Assembly: GCF_014646195.1 (NCBI RefSeq)
Contig: NZ_BMMZ01000013.1
Coordinates: forward strand, 62,001-126,000
DNA from: Microlunatus endophyticus
GTDB taxonomy: Bacteria > Actinomycetota > Actinomycetes > Propionibacteriales > Propionibacteriaceae
Reading direction: 5' to 3'
Length of the DNA stretch: 64,000 nucleotides
This document shows, in pieces, positions 50,483 to 58,046 of this stretch. The stretch's first letter is position 1; each line of letters starts with the position of its first letter. The notes below the pieces were generated by a model that had not been told where the DNA came from, searched no databases, and worked only from the letters and a program-made list of their open reading frames with translations. The translations under genes were made by a program, and so were the position numbers.

Positions 50483-51292
50483 ATGTATGACGCGGATCCG
50501 CTGGATGCAGACCGGCTGCGTGAGTTGGTCGTCGGTGAGGGCCTGTGGCGTCAGGTCGACGTGGTCGCCGAGACCGGCTCCACCAATGCCGACCTGGCGG
50601 CGCGCGCGGCGGTCGGGGACGCGGGCCATGGTTCGGTGTTGCTGACCAGCTACCAGTCCAGCGGTCGCGGACGGCTGGACCGGACCTGGTCCGCGCCGCC
50701 CGGGAGCAGTCTGGCGATGTCGATGCTGGTGGTGCCCGGCGACCTTCAGGACGGGCCTGGCTGGCAGCGCTGGACCTGGCTGCCGCTGATCTGTGGCATG
50801 GCGGTCTCCGAGGCGATCCGGCGGGCGACCGGTGTACCCACGGTGCTGAAATGGCCCAACGACGTGATGGTCGGTGACCGCAAGCTCTGCGGCATCCTGG
50901 CCGAGCAGGTCAGCACCCCGCAGGGGCTCGGCTGCGTGATCGGCGTCGGGATCAACACCGACCTGACCGAGGACCAGTTGCCGGTCCCGTGGGCGACCTC
51001 GTTACTGCTGTGCGGCGCCAGCACGCGCAACAAGACCAGCATCGCGGCGACGGTGTTGCGCGCCTTCGCGCTGCTGTACGCGAACTGGCACGACGATTTC
51101 GACGCTGACGCCCTCGGGCGGGCCTATGTCGAGCGCTGCGCCACCATCGGCCGCGAGGTCCGGGTAGTGCTGTCGGAGCGCGAATCGGTCACCGGTCAGG
51201 CGACCGCTCTGGACGCGGACGGCCGGTTGGTGGTGCGGACCGCGGACGGCACCCAGGTGTTCGGCGCCGGCGATATCACCCACCTGCGCTGA
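50483..51292 (+). CDS. birA: Biotin--[acetyl-CoA-carboxylase] ligase
   Basis: 269 residues; no N-terminal helix-turn-helix, so it is a ligase only. The biotin/ATP loop GRGRLDRTW is at residues 61-69, KWPNDVMVGDRKLCGILAE at 122-140 with the catalytic lysine, and the C-terminal SH3-like domain follows. It attaches biotin to the carrier domain of AccA3. ATG 50483 has TAGTGT 8 bases upstream; GTG 50471 is an alternative start. Confidence 0.95.
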   Translation: MYDADPLDADRLRELVVGEGLWRQVDVVAETGSTNADLAARAAVGDAGHGSVLLTSYQSSGRGRLDRTWSAPPGSSLAMSMLVVPGDLQDGPGWQRWTWLPLICGMAVSEAIRRATGVPTVLKWPNDVMVGDRKLCGILAEQVSTPQGLGCVIGVGINTDLTEDQLPVPWATSLLLCGASTRNKTSIAATVLRAFALLYANWHDDFDADALGRAYVERCATIGREVRVVLSERESVTGQATALDADGRLVVRTADGTQVFGAGDITHLR

Positions 51293-51313
51293 GGGGTGGG
51301 TACCGTGGCTGTC

Positions 51314-51829
51314 ATGGGTCTGCCGCGGAAACTGCTCGGCGAGGGCGAGCATGTCGAGGTCCAGGTGCGGACCCATGCCAAGAAGCTGATCCCCGCGGCG
51401 CTGCTGTTCATCCTGCTGGCCGCGGCCGTCGGCTTCGGCTGCGCCCTGGTGCCGGCGGACATGACGCCGATCGGTCAGTACGTCGTGATCGTCGTCGGCC
51501 TGGTGCTGTGGATCTGGTGGTGCCTGGTGCCCTTCCTGCGGTGGCGGACCACGACCTACACGATCACCAACCGCAGGGTCATCACTCGGACCGGCATCGT
51601 CGCCAAGACCGGCACCGACCTGCCGTTGGTCCGGGTCAACGATGTCAGTTACGACCGGAGCCTGACCGACCGGATCCTCGGCTGCGGCACGCTGAGGATC
51701 CAGACAGCGGGGGAGAACGGCACCGTCGTCCTGGACGACGTGCCGGAGGTCCGGCGAGTGCATCTGATCATGACCGAACTGCTCTTCGGGGAGGTGGCCG
51801 ATGACCATCAGAGTCGAGCGACCTGGTGA
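51314..51829 (+). CDS. PH-domain membrane protein (bPH2)
   Basis: 171 residues. After a short N-terminus, two hydrophobic helices (IPAALLFILLAAAVGFGCAL and VVIVVGLVLWIWWCLVPFL) are followed by a bacterial pleckstrin-homology domain: TTTYTITNRRVITRTGIVAKTG, DLPLVRVNDVSYDRSL and CGTLRIQTAG. Orthologous in position and structure to the M. tuberculosis Rv3278c protein, next to birA. Function unknown; probably membrane homeostasis. TACCGT lies 7 bases before the ATG. The 3' end overlaps the enoyl-CoA hydratase gene by 29 bases. Confidence 0.87.
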   Translation: MGLPRKLLGEGEHVEVQVRTHAKKLIPAALLFILLAAAVGFGCALVPADMTPIGQYVVIVVGLVLWIWWCLVPFLRWRTTTYTITNRRVITRTGIVAKTGTDLPLVRVNDVSYDRSLTDRILGCGTLRIQTAGENGTVVLDDVPEVRRVHLIMTELLFGEVADDHQSRATW

Positions 51830-52574
51830 TCACGTCGCCGAGATCGTGATGGATCGGCCGGAGGCGTTGAACGCGGTCGATACCGCTCAGGCCCGGGCGA
51901 TCGACAGCGCTTGCGCCGGTCTCGCCGATGATCACGGTGTTCGGGTGGTGATCTTGTCGAGCGCGATCGCCAAGGCGTTCTGCGTCGGTGCGGACCTGAA
52001 GGAACGCAACGCGCTGTCCGATGACGAGCTCGCGGCTCAACGGCCGGTCTCCCGGCGGGCGTACAACTCGGTGCTCGAGCTGCCGATACCGACGATCGCT
52101 GCGGTGGAAGGCTTTGCGCTCGGCGGCGGCTGCGAGCTCGCACTGTCCTGCGACCTGATCATCGCCTCCGACACCGCGGTCTTCGCGCTGCCCGAGGTGG
52201 GCGTCGGGGTGATCCCCGGCGGTGGTGGCACCCAGCTGCTGTCCCGGCGGGTCGGACTCAACCGGGCCGCCGACCTGATCTTCACCACCCGCCGGGTCCC
52301 GGCGGACGAGGCGTACGCGATCGGGCTCGCCGACCGTCGTACGACCGCCGGCACCGCCGCGCAGGCAGCGCGAGAACTCGCCGCCGAGATCGCCCGGAAG
52401 TCGCCGGTCGGGCTGCGCAACGCCAAGCGGGCGTTGCGGGAGGGTTTCGACCTGCCGATCGCCGAAGCACTCGAGGTCGAGGACCGGGCCTGGCGGGACA
52501 CCGCCTTCTCCGCGGACCGGGCCGAGGGGGTCGCCGCGTTCGTCGAGAAGCGGCAACCCCGCTGGTCGGACTGA
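51801..52574 (+). CDS. Enoyl-CoA hydratase/isomerase family protein
   Basis: 257 residues of the crotonase fold. The oxyanion-hole region is AFCVGADLKER, and AAVEGFALGGGCELALSCDL carries the second backbone amide. The catalytic-glutamate stretch is LPEVGVGVIPGGGGTQLL. Both the GGGCE Glu and the PEV Glu are kept, so hydratase activity is likely. GGGAGG lies 6 bases before the ATG inside the PH-protein gene. It could act on crotonyl-CoA from lysine degradation or general fatty-acid oxidation. Confidence 0.9.
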   Translation: MTIRVERPGDHVAEIVMDRPEALNAVDTAQARAIDSACAGLADDHGVRVVILSSAIAKAFCVGADLKERNALSDDELAAQRPVSRRAYNSVLELPIPTIAAVEGFALGGGCELALSCDLIIASDTAVFALPEVGVGVIPGGGGTQLLSRRVGLNRAADLIFTTRRVPADEAYAIGLADRRTTAGTAAQAARELAAEIARKSPVGLRNAKRALREGFDLPIAEALEVEDRAWRDTAFSADRAEGVAAFVEKRQPRWSD

Positions 52575-52577
52575 GCG

Positions 52578-53438
52578 CTACGCGGCCGGGCCGTTGATCG
52601 CCCGGTCCAGCCGCGACGAGACGTCGGCCAGCACCTCGTCCACCGGCAGCTCGGCCAGTGATTTCATGAAGGGTTCGACCTTGACCGGGCCGCTGTAGCC
52701 GGCCGCCCGGACGGCGTCCATGAAGCCGGCCAGATCGATCACCCCGGTTGATCCGGGCAGGCGGCGGTCGAGATCCTGCTGCTCATCGCGCTGCCGGTCG
52801 TCACGGGCGTCGTTGATGTCGACCGAGACGATGTCGGCATCGGTCAGCCCGACCAGATCGATGGCCGACTCGCCCGCGGTGTACCAGTGGTAGCTGTCCA
52901 GGATGAGTCCGATGTTGGGCTTGCCGACGTCGGCGATCAACTCCAGCGCCTCGCCGATCGAGTGGATGAAAGCGAAGCGCTCGGTCGACCAGAAGGTCTT
53001 CGGGCCGATGTACTCCAGGCCGAGCCGCAGCCCGGCGTCGGCGAGCAGGTCGGCGACCAGATGCAGCCGGCTGACGTGCAGCACCCAGTTGCGCCGGTAG
53101 GACAGATCGTCGTGCATCGGCCGGACCCAGGTGCCGACGCGAGTGACCCCGGCCGCACTCAGCAGGCCGAGGGTCTCCGGCAGACCGTCCAGCGAGGCAC
53201 GGAACTCCTCGGCGGGTGCGGTGAGGGCGACGGGCACGTTCGAGATGCCCCAGCTCAGGCCGCGCTCCTGCACCGAGGCGGCATGTTCGGCGATCGCAGC
53301 CTTGCTGCCGAGACCGCGCAGGTAGGCCAGATCGGGATCGACGCCGCCGAAGCCGTGCTTGGCGGCCAGGTCGATCGCCTGGGTGTGGTCGAGGGACAGT
53401 CCGAGAGCTCCAGCGCTCAGGTTCGAGAACATGATCAT
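52578..53438 (-). CDS. Sugar phosphate isomerase/epimerase family TIM-barrel protein
   Basis: 286 residues of the xylose-isomerase-like (AP endonuclease 2) TIM barrel. Metal-binding positions can be seen in GLEYIGPKTF (Glu), ILDSYHWYTAGES (Asp, His), VSVDINDAR (Asp) and KVEPFMKS (Glu). It probably isomerises or epimerises a sugar, inosose or hydroxypyruvate. Start ATG 53438 shares one base with the MFS stop (TGATG), indicating coupling; ATG 53432 with TAGGGT 7 bases upstream is equally possible. The coupled transporter may import its substrate. Confidence 0.82.
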   Translation of the reverse strand: MIMFSNLSAGALGLSLDHTQAIDLAAKHGFGGVDPDLAYLRGLGSKAAIAEHAASVQERGLSWGISNVPVALTAPAEEFRASLDGLPETLGLLSAAGVTRVGTWVRPMHDDLSYRRNWVLHVSRLHLVADLLADAGLRLGLEYIGPKTFWSTERFAFIHSIGEALELIADVGKPNIGLILDSYHWYTAGESAIDLVGLTDADIVSVDINDARDDRQRDEQQDLDRRLPGSTGVIDLAGFMDAVRAAGYSGPVKVEPFMKSLAELPVDEVLADVSSRLDRAINGPAA

Positions 53439-54667
53439 CACCCTAGTGCCGGTGCCCGGCGGCGGCTGATCCGCACCACCGCCGCGTGCAGGCACAGGGT
53501 GAGCAGCAGGATCCCGGCCGCGACCACCAGCAACCGGTGCGGCGGGTTTCCCGCGGCCAGGGTGAGGCCCCCCAGCCCGCCGCCCAGCGCCGAGCCGAGT
53601 GAGATCGCGCTGCCGTTGAGCGCCATCACGATGGCCGCCGAATCGGGCGCCATCGAGGCCAGCCGGGCCTGCTGCGGGACCGCTGCGCCGCCGTTGCCGA
53701 TCCCGGCCGCGAAGAACCACACCAGCGCCAGCACCACCAGGCTGGCCGCCGAGGCCGTACTGATGCTGATCGCCCCGGTGACGGCGTTGACGAAGAGGCC
53801 GATCAGCCAGATGGTCAAGATCCTGACAGGCGTGAAGCGGTCCACCAGTCGCCCGGTCACCCAGTTGCCGACCATGGAGGCCAGGCCGTAGCCGAACATG
53901 ACCACGATGATCTTCCACCCGTGGGCGCCGAGATGCAGCGGACCGGTCAGGATCAGCACCGCATAGGTGAAACAGGTGTAGCTGGCGCAGAGGATCCCGG
54001 TGGAGACCAACAGCCCGGCGACCAGCCGGGGCGTCCCGAGTGGCCGGAGTCGCTCCCGCAGCGAGCCGGGCGGCAACTGCAGATGCGGCAGCTTGATCAT
54101 GATCCCGACCAGGGCCACGGTGCCGACCACGGCGACCATGATCAGTGGGAAGCGCCAGTCCGACTGGCCGAGGAGCAGGCCGACTGGGACGCCCAGCGCG
54201 GTCGCGGTCATCCAGCCGCCGAGCACGAAGGACAGCGCCTTGCCGCGGTGCTCGACCGGCGCCAGGTGGATCACGTAACCGGTGATGGCGGCGTTCATCA
54301 CCGCCGCACCCAGGGCGGCGATCACGCGGCCGCAGACCGCGATCGGATACACCGGAGCCAGGGCGGTGATCAGGTTGCCGATCACGAAGAAGGCGATCGA
54401 GCCGACGATCGTGCGCCGCCGCTCCCAGCCGCTGGTCACGGCGCCGAGGACCGGTGCGGAGAAGGCGACGGTGAGTGCGAAGACCGACACCAGTTGGCCG
54501 GCGGCCGCGTTGCTGACGCCTAGGCCGTGGGAGATCTGCGGCAACAGCCCGGCCAGCACGTAGCCGTCGATGCCGTTGGAGAAGGTGGCGACGGCGAGCC
54601 AGATCAACGCGTTGTACGGGAGTACTGATCGCGGCGCGGCCACGCGGGACAATTCCGGCCCTGACAT
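53438..54667 (-). CDS. Major facilitator transporter (drug/arabinose-exporter DHA1 type)
   Basis: About 409 residues with 12 helices. The loop 2-3 motif is GAVTSGWERRR, antiporter motif C-like GGWMTATALGVPVGLLLGQ follows helix 4, and RLVDRFTPVRIL sits in loop 8-9. The pattern resembles AraJ/YdhP-type DHA1 exporters. The start is uncertain: ATG 54667 is chosen, with GTG 54703 as alternative. Coupled to the isomerase/epimerase gene downstream. Confidence 0.8.
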   Translation of the reverse strand: MSGPELSRVAAPRSVLPYNALIWLAVATFSNGIDGYVLAGLLPQISHGLGVSNAAAGQLVSVFALTVAFSAPVLGAVTSGWERRRTIVGSIAFFVIGNLITALAPVYPIAVCGRVIAALGAAVMNAAITGYVIHLAPVEHRGKALSFVLGGWMTATALGVPVGLLLGQSDWRFPLIMVAVVGTVALVGIMIKLPHLQLPPGSLRERLRPLGTPRLVAGLLVSTGILCASYTCFTYAVLILTGPLHLGAHGWKIIVVMFGYGLASMVGNWVTGRLVDRFTPVRILTIWLIGLFVNAVTGAISISTASAASLVVLALVWFFAAGIGNGGAAVPQQARLASMAPDSAAIVMALNGSAISLGSALGGGLGGLTLAAGNPPHRLLVVAAGILLLTLCLHAAVVRISRRRAPALG

Positions 54668-54726
54668 CTCTGCGACACGTCTCCCTCTGGTTTGTTGACG
54701 CACAGCATCTCAAGAGCTCGGGCGTC

Positions 54727-54732
54727 TACCCT
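54727..54732 (+). promoter_or_regulatory. -10 element of gtrA, leaderless spacing
   Basis: TACCCT lies 6 bases before the GTG start of the GtrA-family gene; no Shine-Dalgarno sequence is present. Confidence 0.45.
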
Positions 54733-54738
54733 TGTCGG

Positions 54739-55167
54739 GTGCCAGATCCCCAGCACCATCACCGGCTCAGCGTGCAGATGGTCAGATTCGTCCTGACCGG
54801 CGCGCTCTCGGCGGTGGTGGATTTCGGGATCCTGGTGCTGCTGATGCACCTCGGGTTGGGGCACACCCCGGCCAAGGCGATCTCGTTCGTCTGCGGCACC
54901 GCGACGGCGTACGCGATCAACCGCCGCTGGACCTTCCGTGCCGGCCCCTCGACCCGTCGCTTCCTCGGGGTGCTGGTGCTCTACGGCTGTACGTTCTTCG
55001 TCCAGGTCGGCCTGTTCGCCGTGTTGTTCCCGCTGTTTCAGGGCTGGGGCTGGCCGCTGATCGTGGTCCAGGTGGGCGCGTTCGTGATCGCCCAGGGAGT
55101 CGCGACGACCGTCAACTTCATCGTGCAGCGGGCTGTGATCTTCCGGCGTATTCGGCAGCTGCAGTGA
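54739..55167 (+). CDS. GtrA-family membrane protein
   Basis: 142 residues, four predicted membrane helices. VRFVLTGALSAVVDFGILVLL and the loop ATAYAINRRWTFR are the GtrA signature, thought to move undecaprenyl-linked sugars across the membrane for cell-wall or O-antigen glycosylation. Counterpart of the GtrA-like Rv3277 next to purK in M. tuberculosis. The last 50 bases overlap the convergent amidotransferase gene. Confidence 0.88.
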   Translation: MPDPQHHHRLSVQMVRFVLTGALSAVVDFGILVLLMHLGLGHTPAKAISFVCGTATAYAINRRWTFRAGPSTRRFLGVLVLYGCTFFVQVGLFAVLFPLFQGWGWPLIVVQVGAFVIAQGVATTVNFIVQRAVIFRRIRQLQ

Positions 55168-55858
55168 CCAGGCCGACGAACAGGCCGGCGTCCTGGCGCT
55201 CCTCCGGGTGCCACTGGACGCCCAGGTAGAAGCGGTCGCCCTCCTGCTCGATGGCCTCGACGGTGCCGTCGGCGGACCGCGCGGACACCGTGAAACCCGG
55301 GTGGGAGTCGATGGCCTGGTGATGGTGGCAGCTGACCGCCGCACACCAGTCGTCGATGCGCGGCCCGATCAGCGCGGCGACCCTGCTGGCCGGATCGACG
55401 GTTGCCGTCGTCTCGGTGAAGGTCGATCCGTCGCCGGAGTGCTGCTCGTGGCCGATCAACTCCGGCACGTGCTGGTGCAGGGTGCCGCCGCCGTGCACCG
55501 CCATCACCTGCGCGCCGCGGCAGATGCCGAGAGTCGGCAGCCCGATCGCTGCGGCCGCATCCAGCAGCGCCAGCTCCCAGGCGTCGCGGTCCGGCCGGGA
55601 CGCCTGGGTCCGGGGATGCGGCGCGGTGTCGTAGCGGGCCGGGTCGACGTCCGGGCCTCCGGTGATGATCAGCCCGTCGAGTCGGGCCACGATCGCCGAG
55701 GCCAGTGCGGGAGCTGCCGCCGGCAGCATGACCGGCAGGCCGCCGGCCCGCTCCACCGATCCGGTGTAGGTGCGGGGGAGCAGATCGGCCGGGGTGGTCC
55801 AGACGCCCCAGGTCGCATCCTCCCGATAGCAGGACAGGCCGATCACCGGTGTGCTCAT
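55118..55858 (-). CDS. Class I glutamine-amidotransferase-like gamma-glutamyl hydrolase (PuuD type)
   Basis: 246 residues. The nucleophile elbow is GICRGAQVMAVHGGGTLHQ with the catalytic Cys, and HHHQAID and VQWHPEE supply the His-Glu. GLIITGGPDVDP near residue 70 is typical of the gamma-glutamyl-GABA hydrolase family. It should release glutamate from a gamma-glutamylated acid at the end of the pathway encoded by the three genes upstream. GGAG is 6 bases before ATG 55858; the gene follows the SDR by 13 bases. Confidence 0.9.
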   Translation of the reverse strand: MSTPVIGLSCYREDATWGVWTTPADLLPRTYTGSVERAGGLPVMLPAAAPALASAIVARLDGLIITGGPDVDPARYDTAPHPRTQASRPDRDAWELALLDAAAAIGLPTLGICRGAQVMAVHGGGTLHQHVPELIGHEQHSGDGSTFTETTATVDPASRVAALIGPRIDDWCAAVSCHHHQAIDSHPGFTVSARSADGTVEAIEQEGDRFYLGVQWHPEERQDAGLFVGLVTAAAEYAGRSQPAAR

Positions 55859-55871
55859 GACAGCTCCGTGA

Positions 55872-56675
55872 TCACAGGGGCGTGACGTAGGCCGCGGAGA
55901 TACCGCCGTCGACCAGGAAGGTGCTGGCAGTGATGAAACTCGACTCGTCCGAGGCCAGGAAGAGCACCGCATTGGCGATCTCCTCCGGCTCGGCGAACCG
56001 GCCCATCGGGACGTGCACCAGCCGGCGTGCGGCGCGCTCCGGATCGGAGGCGAAAAGCTCCTGCAGCAGGGGAGTGTTGACCGGTCCCGGGCAGAGCGCG
56101 TTGACCCGGATCCCGGATCGGGCGAACTGGACGCCGAGCTCCCGGGTCATCGACAACACCCCGCCCTTGGAAGCGGAGTAGGAGATCTGCGAAGTCGCGG
56201 CGCCCATAACCGCGACGAAGGACGCGGTGTTGATGATCGATCCGCGACCCTGCTCGGTCATGATCGACAGTGCCGCCTTGCAGCACAGGTAGACACTGGT
56301 CAGGTTGACCTGCTGCACCTTGTTCCAGGCGTCGAGGTCGGTGTCCAGGATGGAGTCGTCCTCCGGCGGTGAGATGCCCGCGTTGTTGAACGCGATGTCC
56401 AGGGATCCGTACGTGTCCCTCGCCGCGGCGAAAAGCGCTGTGACCTGTCCGGGATCGGTGACGTCGGTGCGTCGGTAGAGTCCGCCGAGCTCGTCGGCGA
56501 GCTCCGGGCCGCGCCGGTCGTCGATATCGCCGATCACGACCCGGGCGCCCTCGGCGGCCAGCCGGCGGGCGGTAGCCAGCCCGATCCCGGAACAACCGCC
56601 GGTGATCACCGCGACTTTGTCCTGTACGCGTGCTGAGCCGGTCAAGGTCCCTGAGCTGGTCGAAGGGCCGGTCAT
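55872..56675 (-). CDS. Short-chain dehydrogenase/reductase
   Basis: About 267 residues. NAD(P)-binding VAVITGGCSGIGLATA, acidic DIDDR after the second strand (favouring NAD), NNAG, catalytic SxxxYxxxK (ISYSASKGG) and a C-terminal VDGGISA are present. ATG 56675 has AAAGGA 6 bases upstream. The first 25 residues are an extra Ser/Thr/Gly-rich tail, partly encoded by the dispersed repeat at 56645-56669. Within the gamma-glutamylation operon it is a candidate alcohol dehydrogenase for a gamma-glutamylated amino alcohol. Confidence 0.87.
   Translation of the reverse strand: MTGPSTSSGTLTGSARVQDKVAVITGGCSGIGLATARRLAAEGARVVIGDIDDRRGPELADELGGLYRRTDVTDPGQVTALFAAARDTYGSLDIAFNNAGISPPEDDSILDTDLDAWNKVQQVNLTSVYLCCKAALSIMTEQGRGSIINTASFVAVMGAATSQISYSASKGGVLSMTRELGVQFARSGIRVNALCPGPVNTPLLQELFASDPERAARRLVHVPMGRFAEPEEIANAVLFLASDESSFITASTFLVDGGISAAYVTPL
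56645..56669. repeat. Second copy of the dispersed REP-like element
   Basis: The plus strand reads AGGTCCCTGAGC, three variable bases and TCGAAGGGC, the same pattern as at 4739-4771. It lies in the first codons of the SDR gene and encodes part of its Ser/Thr/Gly-rich N-terminal tail in frame. Confidence 0.5.
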
Positions 56676-56685
56676 CGCATTCCTT

Positions 56686-58044
56686 TCACTCCTGGCTGAA
56701 GAAGACATTCTTCTCCTCGGTGTACGCGTCCGCAGCGTCCGGTCCGAGTTCGCGGCCGAGCCCGGACTGCTTGTAGCCGCCGAACGGGGTCCAGTAGCGC
56801 ACCGAGGAGTGGGAGTTGACGCTCAGGTTGCCGGCCTGGATGCCGCGGGAGACCCGCAGCGCCCGACCAAGATCACGGGTGAAGATCGAACCGGACAGCC
56901 CGTAGTCGCTGTCGTTGGCCAGCCGGATCGCGTCTGCCTCGTCGGCGAACGGGAGTACCGAGACGACAGGGCCGAAGATCTCTTCGCGCCAGGTGCGGTC
57001 GGTGGTTGAGCGGCCGAGCAGCACGGTCGGCGGCATCCAGTAACCCGGTCCGTCCGGAGCACTGCCGGTGTAGGCGACATCGGCGCCGTCCAGATAGCCG
57101 CGGACCCGCTCCAGGTGCCGGGCCGAGACGAGCGGCCCCATCGCGGTTGCCGGGTCGGCCGGATCGCCGACCGGCACTGCCTTGACCGCCGGCTCGAGCA
57201 GTTCCAGGAAGCGGTCGACGACCGAGGACTGGACCAGGATCCGGGATCGGGCGCAGCAGTCCTGGCCGGAGTTGTCGAAGACCGCCCCCGGGGCTGCGGC
57301 CGCGGCGGTCTCGAGGTCGGCGTCGGCGAAGATCACGTTGGCGCTCTTGCCGCCGAGCTCGAGGGTGCACCGCTTGAGCTGGCCGGCGCACCCGGCCATG
57401 ATCTTCTTCCCGACCGCTGTCGATCCGGTGAAGGTGACCTTGCGGACCAGCGGATGGGTGACGAACCGGTTCCCGACCACCGGGCCCTCGCCGGGTAGCA
57501 CGGTGAAGACGCCTTCCGGGATACCCGCCTCGAGCGCCAGCTCGGCCAGCCGGAGCGCCGTCAGCGGTGTCCATTCGGCCGGTTTCAGCACGACGCAGTT
57601 GCCGGCCGCCAGGGCCGGCGCGAAGCCCCAGCCGGCGATCGGCATCGGGAAATTCCAGGGCACGATCACGCCGACCACGCCGAGCGGCTCGCGGAAGGTG
57701 ATGTCCACTCCACCGGGCACCGGGATCTGCCGGCCGAAGAGCCGCTCCGGCGTCGCCGAGTAGTAGTTGATCACGTCCCGGACGTTGCCGGCCTCCCAGC
57801 GGGCGTTGCCGATCGGATGCCCGGAGTTGCGCACCTCCAGATCCGCCAGCTCGCCGAGATGGTCATCGACGACCGCCGCGAAGCGGCGCAGCAGCCGGGC
57901 CCGGTCACCGGGCGCCAGGTCGCGCCAGGCCGGAAAGGCGCGATGAGCTCGCTCGATCGCCGCGTCGGTCTGCTCGAGGGAAGTCATCGCGACCTCGGTG
58001 ATCTGCTCCTCGGTCGCGGGATTGATCACGCTGAAGCTCTGCAT
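56686..58044 (-). CDS. Aldehyde dehydrogenase, probable gamma-glutamyl-aminoaldehyde dehydrogenase (PuuC-like)
   Basis: About 452 residues. PWNFPMPIAGWGFAPALAAGN and FTGSTAVGKKI form the NAD site; Glu229 (LELGGKS) and Cys263 (GQDCCA) are catalytic. I prefer ATG 58044 because GAGAGG lies 8 bases upstream; GTG 58050, which overlaps the ligase stop, is too close to that site. It lies between the glutamine-synthetase-like ligase and the SDR, and so should oxidise a gamma-glutamylated aldehyde to the acid. Confidence 0.9.
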   Translation of the reverse strand: MQSFSVINPATEEQITEVAMTSLEQTDAAIERAHRAFPAWRDLAPGDRARLLRRFAAVVDDHLGELADLEVRNSGHPIGNARWEAGNVRDVINYYSATPERLFGRQIPVPGGVDITFREPLGVVGVIVPWNFPMPIAGWGFAPALAAGNCVVLKPAEWTPLTALRLAELALEAGIPEGVFTVLPGEGPVVGNRFVTHPLVRKVTFTGSTAVGKKIMAGCAGQLKRCTLELGGKSANVIFADADLETAAAAAPGAVFDNSGQDCCARSRILVQSSVVDRFLELLEPAVKAVPVGDPADPATAMGPLVSARHLERVRGYLDGADVAYTGSAPDGPGYWMPPTVLLGRSTTDRTWREEIFGPVVSVLPFADEADAIRLANDSDYGLSGSIFTRDLGRALRVSRGIQAGNLSVNSHSSVRYWTPFGGYKQSGLGRELGPDAADAYTEEKNVFFSQE

Positions 58045-58046
58045 GG

